From Algibacter sp. L3A6 (GTDB lineage Bacteria > Bacteroidota > Bacteroidia > Flavobacteriales > Flavobacteriaceae), in assembly GCF_009796825.1 (NCBI RefSeq), contig NZ_CP047030.1:2083501-2147500 (forward strand): a stretch of DNA of 64,000 bases, given 5' to 3'. How positions within the stretch are numbered: the first letter of the stretch is position 1; the number at the start of each line of letters is the position of its first letter. A program made the position numbers and the translations under genes. Below the pieces are notes generated by a model. It was not told where the DNA came from. It saw only the letters and a program-made list of their open reading frames with translations, and searched no databases. Below are positions 52,604 through 61,109 of this stretch, in pieces.

Positions 52604-54628
52604 TTGATATCACCAGCATCCATAGATTTAGTATTTGAAACCGCCCGAGTAGAGGAGGTTATTGGCGATTTTGTAAACTTAAAAAAAGCAGGAAGTAACT
52701 TTAAAGGGTTAAGCCCTTTTAGTGACGAGCGCTCACCAAGTTTTGTGGTATCGCCAGTGAAGCAAATCTGGAAAGATTTTTCAACAGGAAAAGGCGGTAC
52801 ATCGGTGTCTTTTTTAATGGAACACGAGCATTTTACTTATCCTGAAGCTATAAAGTATTTAGCAAAAAAGTATAATATTGAAATAGAAGAAACCGAACAA
52901 TCTAACGAACAAAAAGAACAAGCTAATGAGCGCGAAAGTTTGTATTTGGTTAGTGAATTCGCAAATACTTATTTTCAGAAAATTCTTCATAAAACAGACC
53001 AAGGAAAATCTATTGGATTAAGTTATTTTAAAGAGCGTGGTTTTACAGAAGAAACTATTAAAAAATTTGATTTAGGATATTCACTAAACGAATGGCAAGG
53101 TTTTACCGATGAGGCTTTAAAACAAGGTTATAATATCGATTTTTTAGCAAAAACAGGGTTAACTATTGTTAAAGGAGATAAACGTTTCGATCGTTTTAAA
53201 GGTCGTGTGTTGTTTCCTATAAAAAGTATGAGTGGCCGTGTGTTAGGTTTTGGTGGCCGTATTTTGGTGCTTGATAAAAAAGCAGCCAAGTATATGAATT
53301 CGCCAGAAAGTGATATCTACCATAAGAGTAAGGTGTTGTATGGTATTTATCATGCTAAGCAAAGTATAGCAAAAGAAGATAACTGTTATTTGGTTGAAGG
53401 TTATACCGATGTTATTCAGTTTCATCAAACAGGGATAACAAATGTTGTGGCATCTTCTGGTACCGCATTAACGCCAGATCAAATTAGATTAATAAATAGA
53501 CTTACCAAAAATATTACCGTGCTTTTTGATGGAGATGCTGCAGGTATGCGAGCATCGCTGCGTGGTATCGATTTAATTTTAGAGCAAGGCATGAACGTTA
53601 AGGTTTGTACCTTTCCTGAAGGAGAAGATCCCGATAGTTTTGCAAAACAAAATACCTTAGAAGAACTATCTACGTATTTAACTGAAAATGCTAAAGATTT
53701 TATTCAATTTAAAGCTTCTATTTTATTCGAAGAGTCTAAAAACGACCCGATTAAAAAAGCAGATACGGTTAGAGATATTGTAAATAGTATTTCTAAAATT
53801 CCAGATCAGATAAAGAAAGAGATTTACATTCAGGAGTGTGCTCGTATAATGGATATGAGCGAATCTGTATTATTCAGTACGCTTGCACAAATTGAGAGTA
53901 AAACGGCTAAAGATAATAGCTCGAAACCAGCAACTAATAAGCAGAATTATAATATGGATCCGAATATGGATCCAAATCAAGACCCAAGAGAAGGTCCTCC
54001 GGATAATTATCCGTTTGAGGTAATTACTAATAAAGAACCGGTAAAAAAAGTAGATGTTCAGTATCTTTTAGAACGAAAAATTATTGAAGTACTATTACTT
54101 TATGGTAATGAGGTAGAGGAGTTCGAGGACTTAGTTTTGAAAGAAAACGAAAAAGGCGATTTGGTTTTAGAACCTGTTGTGCATGAGGCAAAAGTATTTG
54201 AAAAAGTGTTTTTGGATTTGCAGGATGATGAAATGGAGTTTACAAACACACATTTTAAAGAGCTGTATTACACTATTATTGATAGATTAAATCAGGATAC
54301 TAAATTCGAGTTAAAAACTTTCATCAATACCGTAAGTACAGATATGTCTAGTGAAATTACTACCATTTTAATGGATGATGATCGCTATGCGCTAGACGAT
54401 TGGAATAGAATGAATATTTTTCCGAAGGAGAAAAAAATGAGTATAGCACAACTAGTAAGCGAGACCATACTTAATTTGCGTTGCTTTTTAATAGATCAAA
54501 AAGTAAAAGAGTTTCAACAAGAAACGTTGCAAAATAAAAAAGACTCGAATAGAAACATACTAGAAGAAGTAAGAGACTATTCGGGTCTTAAAATGTTGTT
54601 ATCTCGAAAATTAAACCGCGTACTATAG
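52604..54628 (+). CDS. dnaG: DNA primase DnaG without zinc ligands
   Basis: A 674-residue primase starting at TTG. The N-terminal domain is recognisable (FKGLSPFSDERSPSFVVSPV) but the CHC2 zinc ligands are missing: SPFS stands where CPFH is usual and FSTGKG where FGCG is usual. The TOPRIM core is intact, with LVEGYTDVIQFHQ and TVLFDGDAAGMRA. The C-terminal helical region contacts DnaB. A Met/Asn/Asp-rich repeat (MDPNMDPNQDPREG) links the domains. It converges with the regulator gene; the two stops abut in a CTATAG hexamer. Confidence 0.94.
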   Translation: MISPASIDLVFETARVEEVIGDFVNLKKAGSNFKGLSPFSDERSPSFVVSPVKQIWKDFSTGKGGTSVSFLMEHEHFTYPEAIKYLAKKYNIEIEETEQSNEQKEQANERESLYLVSEFANTYFQKILHKTDQGKSIGLSYFKERGFTEETIKKFDLGYSLNEWQGFTDEALKQGYNIDFLAKTGLTIVKGDKRFDRFKGRVLFPIKSMSGRVLGFGGRILVLDKKAAKYMNSPESDIYHKSKVLYGIYHAKQSIAKEDNCYLVEGYTDVIQFHQTGITNVVASSGTALTPDQIRLINRLTKNITVLFDGDAAGMRASLRGIDLILEQGMNVKVCTFPEGEDPDSFAKQNTLEELSTYLTENAKDFIQFKASILFEESKNDPIKKADTVRDIVNSISKIPDQIKKEIYIQECARIMDMSESVLFSTLAQIESKTAKDNSSKPATNKQNYNMDPNMDPNQDPREGPPDNYPFEVITNKEPVKKVDVQYLLERKIIEVLLLYGNEVEEFEDLVLKENEKGDLVLEPVVHEAKVFEKVFLDLQDDEMEFTNTHFKELYYTIIDRLNQDTKFELKTFINTVSTDMSSEITTILMDDDRYALDDWNRMNIFPKEKKMSIAQLVSETILNLRCFLIDQKVKEFQQETLQNKKDSNRNILEEVRDYSGLKMLLSRKLNRVL

Positions 54629-55255
54629 GTGTTCTGCTAGTTTCGCTTGATTAACTAAGTCAATAAGGTTTGTTACTTTAAGCTTACGCATTAAACGCGC
54701 TTTGTAAGTACTTACTGTTTTTTCGTTAATGTCTAATTCTTTAGAGATTTCTTTGTTTTTTCTACCAATAGTTAAAAGCTTTAAAACTTCAGCTTCTCTA
54801 GTAGATAACTTTTTGTAAAACGTTCCAGAGCCTTTGTTCACTCTGTTCCCAAACGCTAGTTGTTGGGTTAGATCATTACTTAAATAAATACCACCATCGT
54901 AAACTTTTAAAATAGCTTCGTTGATAGTAATCACATTTACAGATTTATGGATAAATCCAGAAGCTCCTGCTTTAATAGCATTTATTGCATAAACTTCTTC
55001 AGGTTCACCGCTAAAAATTACGGTTTTAATGTCGGGGAAATCATTTTTTAAATAACGTAAAAGAGTTAATCCATTAAGCTTAGGGAAATCAGCTTCAGTT
55101 AAAATAATGTCTACTTCGTTTTTTCTAATGAAATCTAAGATGTCATTTCCATCTTGTAAACTTCCAACAATTTCGATGTTTGGTGAGGCAGAAAAAAGCA
55201 CCTCTAATCCTTTCCTCGTAATAGGATGGTTGTCTGCTATTAATAATTTTATCAT
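54623..55255 (-). CDS. NarL/LuxR-type response regulator with altered phospho-acceptor
   Basis: From the ATG at 55255 the protein has 210 residues. The receiver (about 1-115) starts LLIADNHPITRKG; the expected phospho-acceptor Asp is Glu54 in VDIILTEADFP, while Lys104 in FIHKSV and Ser82 are kept. A LuxR helix-turn-helix follows (about 145-205; STREAEVLKLLTIGRKNKEI, EKTVSTYKARLM). Glu at this position often mimics phosphorylation, so the protein may act without a kinase. No kinase gene is adjacent. A hairpin lies in its leader. Confidence 0.9.
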   Translation of the reverse strand: MIKLLIADNHPITRKGLEVLFSASPNIEIVGSLQDGNDILDFIRKNEVDIILTEADFPKLNGLTLLRYLKNDFPDIKTVIFSGEPEEVYAINAIKAGASGFIHKSVNVITINEAILKVYDGGIYLSNDLTQQLAFGNRVNKGSGTFYKKLSTREAEVLKLLTIGRKNKEISKELDINEKTVSTYKARLMRKLKVTNLIDLVNQAKLAEHL

Positions 55256-55261
55256 AATTTT

Positions 55262-55317
55262 CCGAGCTTTCATTGTAAAGGGTTGAGAGAATATACTACT
55301 TGAAAGAAAAAAGCTCG
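55262..55317 (-). promoter_or_regulatory. Leader hairpin just upstream of the response regulator
   Basis: CCGAGCTTTC (55262-55271) pairs with AAAGCTCGG (55309-55317), enclosing about 37 bases. On the message the stem ends six bases before the ATG, so it could hide the ribosome-binding region. It could also be the nadE terminator, since TTTTTT follows the upstream arm on the minus strand. Confidence 0.45.
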
Positions 55318-55355
55318 GGGGCTAAAGTATGAGTTTTTTACGTGTTTTGCAAAAA

Positions 55356-56144
55356 TTACATCAAATTATCAGGAATATCGCAGATGGGGATAGCAATCAT
55401 TTTGTGTTTATTGCTAGAATTAAATCTTTTGTAAATTTTAAAAACTTCAAGCTCACGTCCAGAAAATTCAGCATCTGTTTTACCTGCTTCATCCATCGAC
55501 ATCGCCCATTCTAACTCGGGGTACGAGGCTCCAATTTGATCTTCATCACTTCTTGTATCTCCAAAAAGACCGTCGCTAGGAGCGGCTTTCATAATAGCTT
55601 CTGGAACTTCTAAAAACTCACCAATTTCGTAAACTTGAGATTTTAATAAATCTGCGATTGGACTTAAATCTACACCTCCATCACCGTATTTTGTGTAAAA
55701 ACCAACACCAAAATCTTCAACTTTATTACCTGTTCCTGCAACTAATAGTTTATAAAGTCCGGCATAATAGTATAAAGTCGTCATGCGTAAACGTGCTCTC
55801 GTATTGGCCAGTGCCATATCGACTGTAGCTTTATCTCCGTCGGAAAACAATTCAGATTTAAAAGACTCGAATACTGGTGTTAAATCGGTTCTAGTATCAC
55901 TAACATTACCAAAACGTTTAGATAGTTGGGTAATATGTTCTTGTGCACGAGTAACATGGCTTTCGGCTTGGTGTATTGGCATTTCAATACATAAAACATT
56001 TAATCCTGTTTTTGCACATAATGTAGACGCAACTGCCGAGTCTATACCCCCAGAAACACCTATTACAAAACCGTTTACTCCAGCTTTTGTTGCATAATCT
56101 TTTAACCAATTTACAATATAATCTACTACTTTTTCTGTTTGCAT
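55356..56144 (-). CDS. nadE: NH3-dependent NAD synthetase
   Basis: A 262-residue enzyme starting at the ATG at 56144; the reading from 56201 would begin inside the promoter. The PP-loop is VIGVSGGIDSAVAST, and KVEDFGVGFYTKYGDGGVDL and SDGLFGDTRSDEDQIG are family motifs. It converts deamido-NAD to NAD with ammonia. No glutaminase domain is present. The gene is divergent from gldB, an arrangement also known in other Flavobacteriia. Confidence 0.95.
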   Translation of the reverse strand: MQTEKVVDYIVNWLKDYATKAGVNGFVIGVSGGIDSAVASTLCAKTGLNVLCIEMPIHQAESHVTRAQEHITQLSKRFGNVSDTRTDLTPVFESFKSELFSDGDKATVDMALANTRARLRMTTLYYYAGLYKLLVAGTGNKVEDFGVGFYTKYGDGGVDLSPIADLLKSQVYEIGEFLEVPEAIMKAAPSDGLFGDTRSDEDQIGASYPELEWAMSMDEAGKTDAEFSGRELEVFKIYKRFNSSNKHKMIAIPICDIPDNLM

Positions 56145-56171
56145 TTTAGAAGAGTTTTGATATAAGAATAC

Positions 56172-56179
56172 TACCTTTG
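56172..56179 (+). promoter_or_regulatory. -7 promoter element of gldB
   Basis: TACCTTTG fits TAnnTTTG. It lies under the predicted start site of nadE, whose own -7 element is at 56184-56191 on the other strand. Confidence 0.6.
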
Positions 56180-56183
56180 TCAA

Positions 56184-56191
56184 CAAAAATA
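56184..56191 (-). promoter_or_regulatory. -7 promoter element of nadE
   Basis: TATTTTTG on the minus strand fits TAnnTTTG, giving a leader of about 34 bases for nadE. Confidence 0.58.
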
Positions 56192-56237
56192 CTGTAATCA
56201 CTCAATTAATAAAAATTTAAAACGTTTAAGTTTTAGT

Positions 56238-57209
56238 ATGAAACAACTGTCATTAATAATCCTTGTTGCTATTTGTGTTTTTTCTTGTAAAAATAAAAGT
56301 GATGTAGAATTAGCATTGGAGAACAACAAGATAGATATTTCTGTAGAGCGCTTCGACCGGTTTTTTGCACAAACTAATCTAGAAGAACTGCCTAAATTAA
56401 AAAAGGCTTATCCGTTTATGTTTCCTGAAGCTATAGCAGATTCTATTTGGATGGATAAGGTTAATGATACTTTACAGCAAGAGCTAAGTGGCGAGGTTGA
56501 TAAAGTGTTTTCAGGTTATCAAAACATAGAAGAAGAGCTAGAGGAATTGCTTAGCTATATTCATTATTATTTTCCTGAATTAAAAACGCCAAGAATTATA
56601 ACTACAACTAGTAATGTAGATTATAGAAACCGTGTTATTGTTACCGATACTATTGTTTTGGTGGCTTTAGATGCTTATTTGGGGAAAGATCATTATTTCT
56701 ATCAAAGTATTCCAAAATACATTTCGGAAGATTTAAGGAAAGAACAAATTGTTGTAGATGTGGCCGAGGAATATGCTAAGAAATATGTTTTTCAACCGGA
56801 AAGAAAAACGCTTTTAGATGAAATGATCTATTTCGGTAAAATTCTGTATTTTAAAGATCAGGTTATTCCTTTTAAGTTAGAAAATGAACGAATAAGTTAC
56901 ACCGAAGACGAGTTAACTTGGGTTGAAAATAATGAAAGTTCTGTTTGGCAATATTTTGTAGAACGCGAATTGCTATACAGTACAAATTCTAAATTGCCCA
57001 ACCGCTTTATAAACCCAGCGCCATTTTCTAAGTTCTATTTAGAAGGCATAGATGGCGAGTCGCCTGGTAAAATAGGGCAGTATGTAGGCTGGAAAATAGT
57101 GAAAGCTTACATGGATAATAACGACACATCTTTTAAAGATATGTTGATTATGAATGCCGAAGAACTCTTTAATAAATCAAAATTTAAACCAAAAAAAAGT
57201 AATGGCTAA
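56238..57209 (+). CDS. gldB: Gliding motility lipoprotein GldB
   Basis: A 323-residue lipoprotein with signal ending in CVFSC. KIDISVERFDRFFAQ, YPFMFPEAIADSIWMDKVNDT and LYSTNSKLPNRFINPAPFSK are GldB-like, and the gene order nadE < > gldB-gldC matches Flavobacterium. GldB is needed for gliding and for the type IX secretion apparatus, with an unclear biochemical role. Its stop overlaps gldC by eight bases. Confidence 0.93.
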   Translation: MKQLSLIILVAICVFSCKNKSDVELALENNKIDISVERFDRFFAQTNLEELPKLKKAYPFMFPEAIADSIWMDKVNDTLQQELSGEVDKVFSGYQNIEEELEELLSYIHYYFPELKTPRIITTTSNVDYRNRVIVTDTIVLVALDAYLGKDHYFYQSIPKYISEDLRKEQIVVDVAEEYAKKYVFQPERKTLLDEMIYFGKILYFKDQVIPFKLENERISYTEDELTWVENNESSVWQYFVERELLYSTNSKLPNRFINPAPFSKFYLEGIDGESPGKIGQYVGWKIVKAYMDNNDTSFKDMLIMNAEELFNKSKFKPKKSNG

Positions 57210-57534
57210 TATAAAATCTAAAATTGAATTGAATGTGGAGTTAGATGAAAATCGAGTTCCAGAAAAATTACATTGGACAGCACAAGATGGTGGAATTTCG
57301 AATGCTGAGGCTAAAGCCATGATGCTATCGGTTTGGGATTCTAAAACACAAGAAAGTTTACGTATTGATCTTTGGACAAAAGATATGCCTGTAGATGAGA
57401 TGAAAGTCTTTTTTCATCAAACACTTGTGGCTATGAGTAACACATTTAACCGTGCTACACAAGACGAAAAAATGACAGCAACCATGAAGGATTTCTGTGA
57501 TTATTTTGCTGAGAAATTAGAGATTAAAAAATAG
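57202..57534 (+). CDS. gldC: Gliding motility protein GldC
   Basis: A 110-residue soluble protein starting at the ATG at 57202, inside the gldB stop region. KSKIELNVELDENRVPEKLHW, KTQESLRIDLWTKDMPVDEM and the helical tail are typical of GldC, which interacts with the gliding apparatus and acts with GldB. The ORF extends upstream in frame, but family length and the overlap support this start. Confidence 0.92.
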   Translation: MANIKSKIELNVELDENRVPEKLHWTAQDGGISNAEAKAMMLSVWDSKTQESLRIDLWTKDMPVDEMKVFFHQTLVAMSNTFNRATQDEKMTATMKDFCDYFAEKLEIKK

Positions 57535-57745
57535 TTTTTCACGCATATTTCTAAATTTTTAATTTCTTTTTACGTCATAAAGTAGTGGTGTAAATTGAAA
57601 AAAAATAACGGCTTTGGTTGTAGATATCAACTTTTAGCTTACATTGTTGCGTTCAAAACTTTAGATTTTTCAATAATTGAGATGAAATTTAAAACAAATT
57701 TTAAAGCTTCTGAAGTTGAAAACCCGTTACACTAATAAAAAATAT

Positions 57746-58228
57746 ATGAAAGAAGTAAAGATAGAATCCACTTTATACGTTTATGATGATTTAAATGAAA
57801 CACCTGATGATGTTGTTGCATTAATGGGAAAAGCTATAGAAGCTCGAGATAAAGCCTATGCACCATATTCTAAATTTCATGTGGGCACTGCCATACTTTT
57901 GGATAACAATGAAATAATTACAGGTAGTAACCAAGAAAACGCATCATACCCATCTGGTTTGTGTGCCGAGCGCACAGCAATATATTATGCTGGAGCAAAG
58001 TATCCAGAAGCAAAAATTGTACGTATGGCTATAACGGCTGGATCAAAAATAAAAACAACTTTAGCACCTATTCCTCCATGTGGTGCTTGCCGCCAATCTA
58101 TAGCCGAATATGAGGTGAAACAAGATAGCCCAATAGAAATTTATTTTATGGGCGAAACAGGTAAAGTTGCTAAGTCAAATTCATTGGCTAATTTATTGCC
58201 TCTAGGTTTTGATAAATCAGCGCTTTAG
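57746..58228 (+). CDS. cdd: Cytidine deaminase
   Basis: A 160-residue zinc deaminase. The zinc and catalytic motifs are GLCAERTAIYYAG (Cys and catalytic Glu) and PPCGACRQSI (two Cys). KFHVGTAILLDNNEIITGSNQ is the substrate region. It salvages cytidine to uridine. The ATG at 57746 is preferred to the TTG at 57716, which would add ten residues of no family match. Confidence 0.96.
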   Translation: MKEVKIESTLYVYDDLNETPDDVVALMGKAIEARDKAYAPYSKFHVGTAILLDNNEIITGSNQENASYPSGLCAERTAIYYAGAKYPEAKIVRMAITAGSKIKTTLAPIPPCGACRQSIAEYEVKQDSPIEIYFMGETGKVAKSNSLANLLPLGFDKSAL

Positions 58229-58353
58229 ATTTTTAAAAAATCAGTATTCGTTCAAATTATTTGAAGATAATTTAAAGGCGTTCTCAAATTAAGTTTTTTT
58301 AATATTTTTTTCACTTTAAGGGCATTGGGTTTTTACAATTACTTGCAATGTGT

Positions 58354-58361
58354 TACTTTTG
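58354..58361 (+). promoter_or_regulatory. -7 promoter element of pdhA-pdhC
   Basis: TACTTTTG fits TAnnTTTG, about 34 bases before pdhA. A TTTCGCGAAA palindrome follows at 58364-58373. Confidence 0.6.
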
Positions 58362-58394
58362 TCTTTCGCGAAATAAAAACATTAATACTAGTCG

Positions 58395-59393
58395 ATGCAA
58401 AAAATCACAAAAGAGGTTTACCTCAAATGGTATGAAGACATGTTATTCTGGAGAAAGTTTGAAGACAAGCTAGCTGCCGTTTACATTCAACAAAAAGTAA
58501 GAGGATTTCTTCACTTATACAATGGTCAAGAAGCTGTTTTAGCAGGTGCTTTGCACGCTATGGATTTGACTAAAGATAAAATGATAACCGCTTACCGTAA
58601 TCACGTTCAACCTATTGGTATGGGAGTAGATCCTAAACGTGTAATGGCAGAATTGTTTGGTAAAGTAACAGGAACATCTCAAGGTATGGGAGGTTCTATG
58701 CATATTTTTTCTAAAGAATTTCGTTTTTATGGTGGTCACGGTATTGTTGGTGGTCAAATTCCTTTAGGAGCAGGTATTGCATTTGGCGATAAATATCACG
58801 GTAGCGATGCCGTAACTTTATGTTGCTTTGGTGATGGTGCTGCACGACAAGGTTCTCTTCACGAGGCATTCAACTTAGCAATGCTTTGGAAGTTACCAGT
58901 AGTATTTGTTTGTGAAAACAATGGTTATGCTATGGGAACTTCAGTAGAAAGAACAGCGAACCATACAGATATCTGGAAATTAGGTTTAGGTTATGATATG
59001 CCTTGCGGACCTGTAGATGGTATGAACCCTATTAAAGTTGCTGAAGCTTTTGATGAAGCTATTCAAAGAGGTCGTCGTGGTGATGGTCCAACTTTCTTAG
59101 AGTTAAAAACTTACCGTTACAGAGGTCACTCAATGAGTGATGCTCAACATTACAGAACAAAAGATGAAGTTAAGGAGTACAAGAAAATAGATCCAATTAC
59201 GCAAGTAAAAGATGTTATTCTTGAAAACAAATATGCTTCTGAAGATGATATTAAAATAATCGATAAGCGTGTTAAAGATCTTGTTGCAGAATGTGAAAAA
59301 TTTGCAGACGAATCTCCATACCCAGAAAAGCAACAGCTTTACGATATGGTATACGAACAAGAAGATTATCCATTTATACAACACAAAATATAA
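58395..59393 (+). CDS. pdhA: Pyruvate dehydrogenase E1 component, alpha subunit
   Basis: A 332-residue thiamine-diphosphate enzyme subunit. GDGAARQGSLHEAFNLAMLW with the NN motif in CENNGYAMGTS is the cofactor site, and RYRGHSMSD the phosphorylation-loop region of the family. It forms E1 with a beta subunit that is not encoded next to it. The E2 gene follows three bases later, so the operon skips pdhB. Confidence 0.95.
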   Translation: MQKITKEVYLKWYEDMLFWRKFEDKLAAVYIQQKVRGFLHLYNGQEAVLAGALHAMDLTKDKMITAYRNHVQPIGMGVDPKRVMAELFGKVTGTSQGMGGSMHIFSKEFRFYGGHGIVGGQIPLGAGIAFGDKYHGSDAVTLCCFGDGAARQGSLHEAFNLAMLWKLPVVFVCENNGYAMGTSVERTANHTDIWKLGLGYDMPCGPVDGMNPIKVAEAFDEAIQRGRRGDGPTFLELKTYRYRGHSMSDAQHYRTKDEVKEYKKIDPITQVKDVILENKYASEDDIKIIDKRVKDLVAECEKFADESPYPEKQQLYDMVYEQEDYPFIQHKI

Positions 59394-59396
59394 GCT

Positions 59397-61025
59397 ATGG
59401 CAATAGTAGTAAATATGCCTCGTTTAAGCGATACCATGGAAGAAGGTACCGTTGCAGCTTGGTTGAAAAAAGTAGGAGATAAAATTGAAGAAGGCGATAT
59501 TTTAGCTGAAATTGAAACGGATAAAGCCACAATGGAATTTGAGTCTTTCAATGAAGGTACTTTGCTTCATATTGGTGTTCAAGAAGGTGAAACTACTAAG
59601 GTAGATGAACTTTTAGCTATTATTGGTGATGAAGGTGAAGATATTTCTGCCCTTTTAAACGGTGGTGGTGCTTCCGCGGAAGCGACTGAAGAAAAAACAG
59701 AAGAAGCTGCTCCGGCAGTAGAAGAAACTAAAGAAGCAACAACAGCATCGGCAGAATTGCCAGAAGGTGTTATAGTTGTTACCATGCCACGTTTAAGTGA
59801 TACCATGGAAGAAGGTACTGTTGCAACTTGGTTGAAAAAAGTAGGCGATAGCGTTGAAGAAGGCGATATTTTAGCTGAAATTGAAACGGATAAAGCAACA
59901 ATGGAATTTGAATCATTCCAATCTGGTACTTTATTATTTATAGGTTTGCAAGAAGGTGATTCTGCAAAAGTAGATGAGCTTTTAGCTATTATTGGCCCTG
60001 CGGGAACAGATGTTTCTGGAGTTGCCTCTAGTTTTAGTACGGCTGCACCAGCTGCTAAAGCAGAAGCTCCAAAGGCCGAAGCGAAAAAAGAAGCTCCTAA
60101 AAGTGTGCCTGCACCAGCTGCTCCTTCTAAACCTAAAACAAGCGCACCTGCTCCAACGCCAGTAACGGCAGACGGACGTGTACATGTATCTCCATTAGCA
60201 AAAAAGCTAGCTGAAGATAAAGGTATTAACTTAACAAAAATACAAGGATCTGGAGAAAACGGACGTATTGTAAAACGTGATATAGAAAATTACGAGCCTG
60301 CAACTTCTGCGGCAGCAGCGGGTAAGTTTGTACCTTCTGGTCAAGAAGATTTTGATGAGGTTGATAACTCGCAAATGCGTAAAGCAATTGCTAAAGCGTT
60401 AACAAACTCTAAGTTTTCTGCACCACATTACTACTTAAGTGTGGAGTTCGATATGGAAAACGCTATGTCTTTCCGTACGCAGTTTAACTCAATTCCTGAT
60501 ACTAAAATATCTTATAACGATATTGTTGTTAAAGCTTGTGCTTTAGCGTTAAAACAACATCCTCAAGTAAACTCTCAGTGGTTTGCAGATAAAATGAGAT
60601 TAAACAATCACGTACATATCGGTGTTGCAGTAGCAGTTCCAGATGGTTTAGTTGTGCCAGTTGTTAAGTTTGCAAACGAGCAATCGTTACCACAAATTGG
60701 TGCTGCGGTTAGAGAACTTGCAGGTAAAGCTAAAAACAAAAAATTAACTCCAGATGAAATGCAAGGTAGCACATTTACTGTGTCTAACTTAGGGATGTTT
60801 GGTATCGATACGTTTACATCGATTATCAATCAACCAAACTCTGCAATTCTTTCTGTTGGAAATATTGTTGAAAAGCCAGTAGTTAAAAACGGACAAATTG
60901 TTGTTGGACATACCATGAAGTTATCATTAGCTTGCGATCATAGAACGGTTGATGGTGCTACAGGTGCTTTATTCCTTCAAACATTAAAAGGATATATTGA
61001 AAACCCTGTAACCATGTTGGTGTAA
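59397..61025 (+). CDS. pdhC: Dihydrolipoamide acetyltransferase (E2) with two lipoyl domains
   Basis: A 542-residue E2. Two lipoyl domains, Lys43 and Lys166 each in EIETDKATMEFES, are joined by Ala/Glu/Pro linkers. The peripheral-subunit-binding domain (about 260-297) has HVSPLAKKLAEDKG. The catalytic domain ends in LACDHRTVDGATGA with the active His and Asp. The two lipoyl stretches are very similar even at DNA level, pointing to a recent duplication or ongoing homogenisation. It forms the core of the pyruvate dehydrogenase complex. Confidence 0.96.
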   Translation: MAIVVNMPRLSDTMEEGTVAAWLKKVGDKIEEGDILAEIETDKATMEFESFNEGTLLHIGVQEGETTKVDELLAIIGDEGEDISALLNGGGASAEATEEKTEEAAPAVEETKEATTASAELPEGVIVVTMPRLSDTMEEGTVATWLKKVGDSVEEGDILAEIETDKATMEFESFQSGTLLFIGLQEGDSAKVDELLAIIGPAGTDVSGVASSFSTAAPAAKAEAPKAEAKKEAPKSVPAPAAPSKPKTSAPAPTPVTADGRVHVSPLAKKLAEDKGINLTKIQGSGENGRIVKRDIENYEPATSAAAAGKFVPSGQEDFDEVDNSQMRKAIAKALTNSKFSAPHYYLSVEFDMENAMSFRTQFNSIPDTKISYNDIVVKACALALKQHPQVNSQWFADKMRLNNHVHIGVAVAVPDGLVVPVVKFANEQSLPQIGAAVRELAGKAKNKKLTPDEMQGSTFTVSNLGMFGIDTFTSIINQPNSAILSVGNIVEKPVVKNGQIVVGHTMKLSLACDHRTVDGATGALFLQTLKGYIENPVTMLV

Positions 61026-61053
61026 CCAGATTTTTCAAAATCTAAATATAAAG

Positions 61054-61086
61054 ACCTGTTTCATATTATTGAAGCAGGTTTTTTTT
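61054..61086 (+). terminator. Intrinsic terminator of pdhA-pdhC
   Basis: ACCTGTTTCA pairs with TGAAGCAGGT (one G-U) around a 6-base loop and is followed by a run of T. Confidence 0.82.
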
Positions 61087-61109
61087 ATCTTTAATTTTTA
61101 AATTGAAAT

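Noticed and set aside
55783..56097. 104-residue frame antisense to nadE
   Set aside because: Fully within nadE, with no supporting start signal or similarity.
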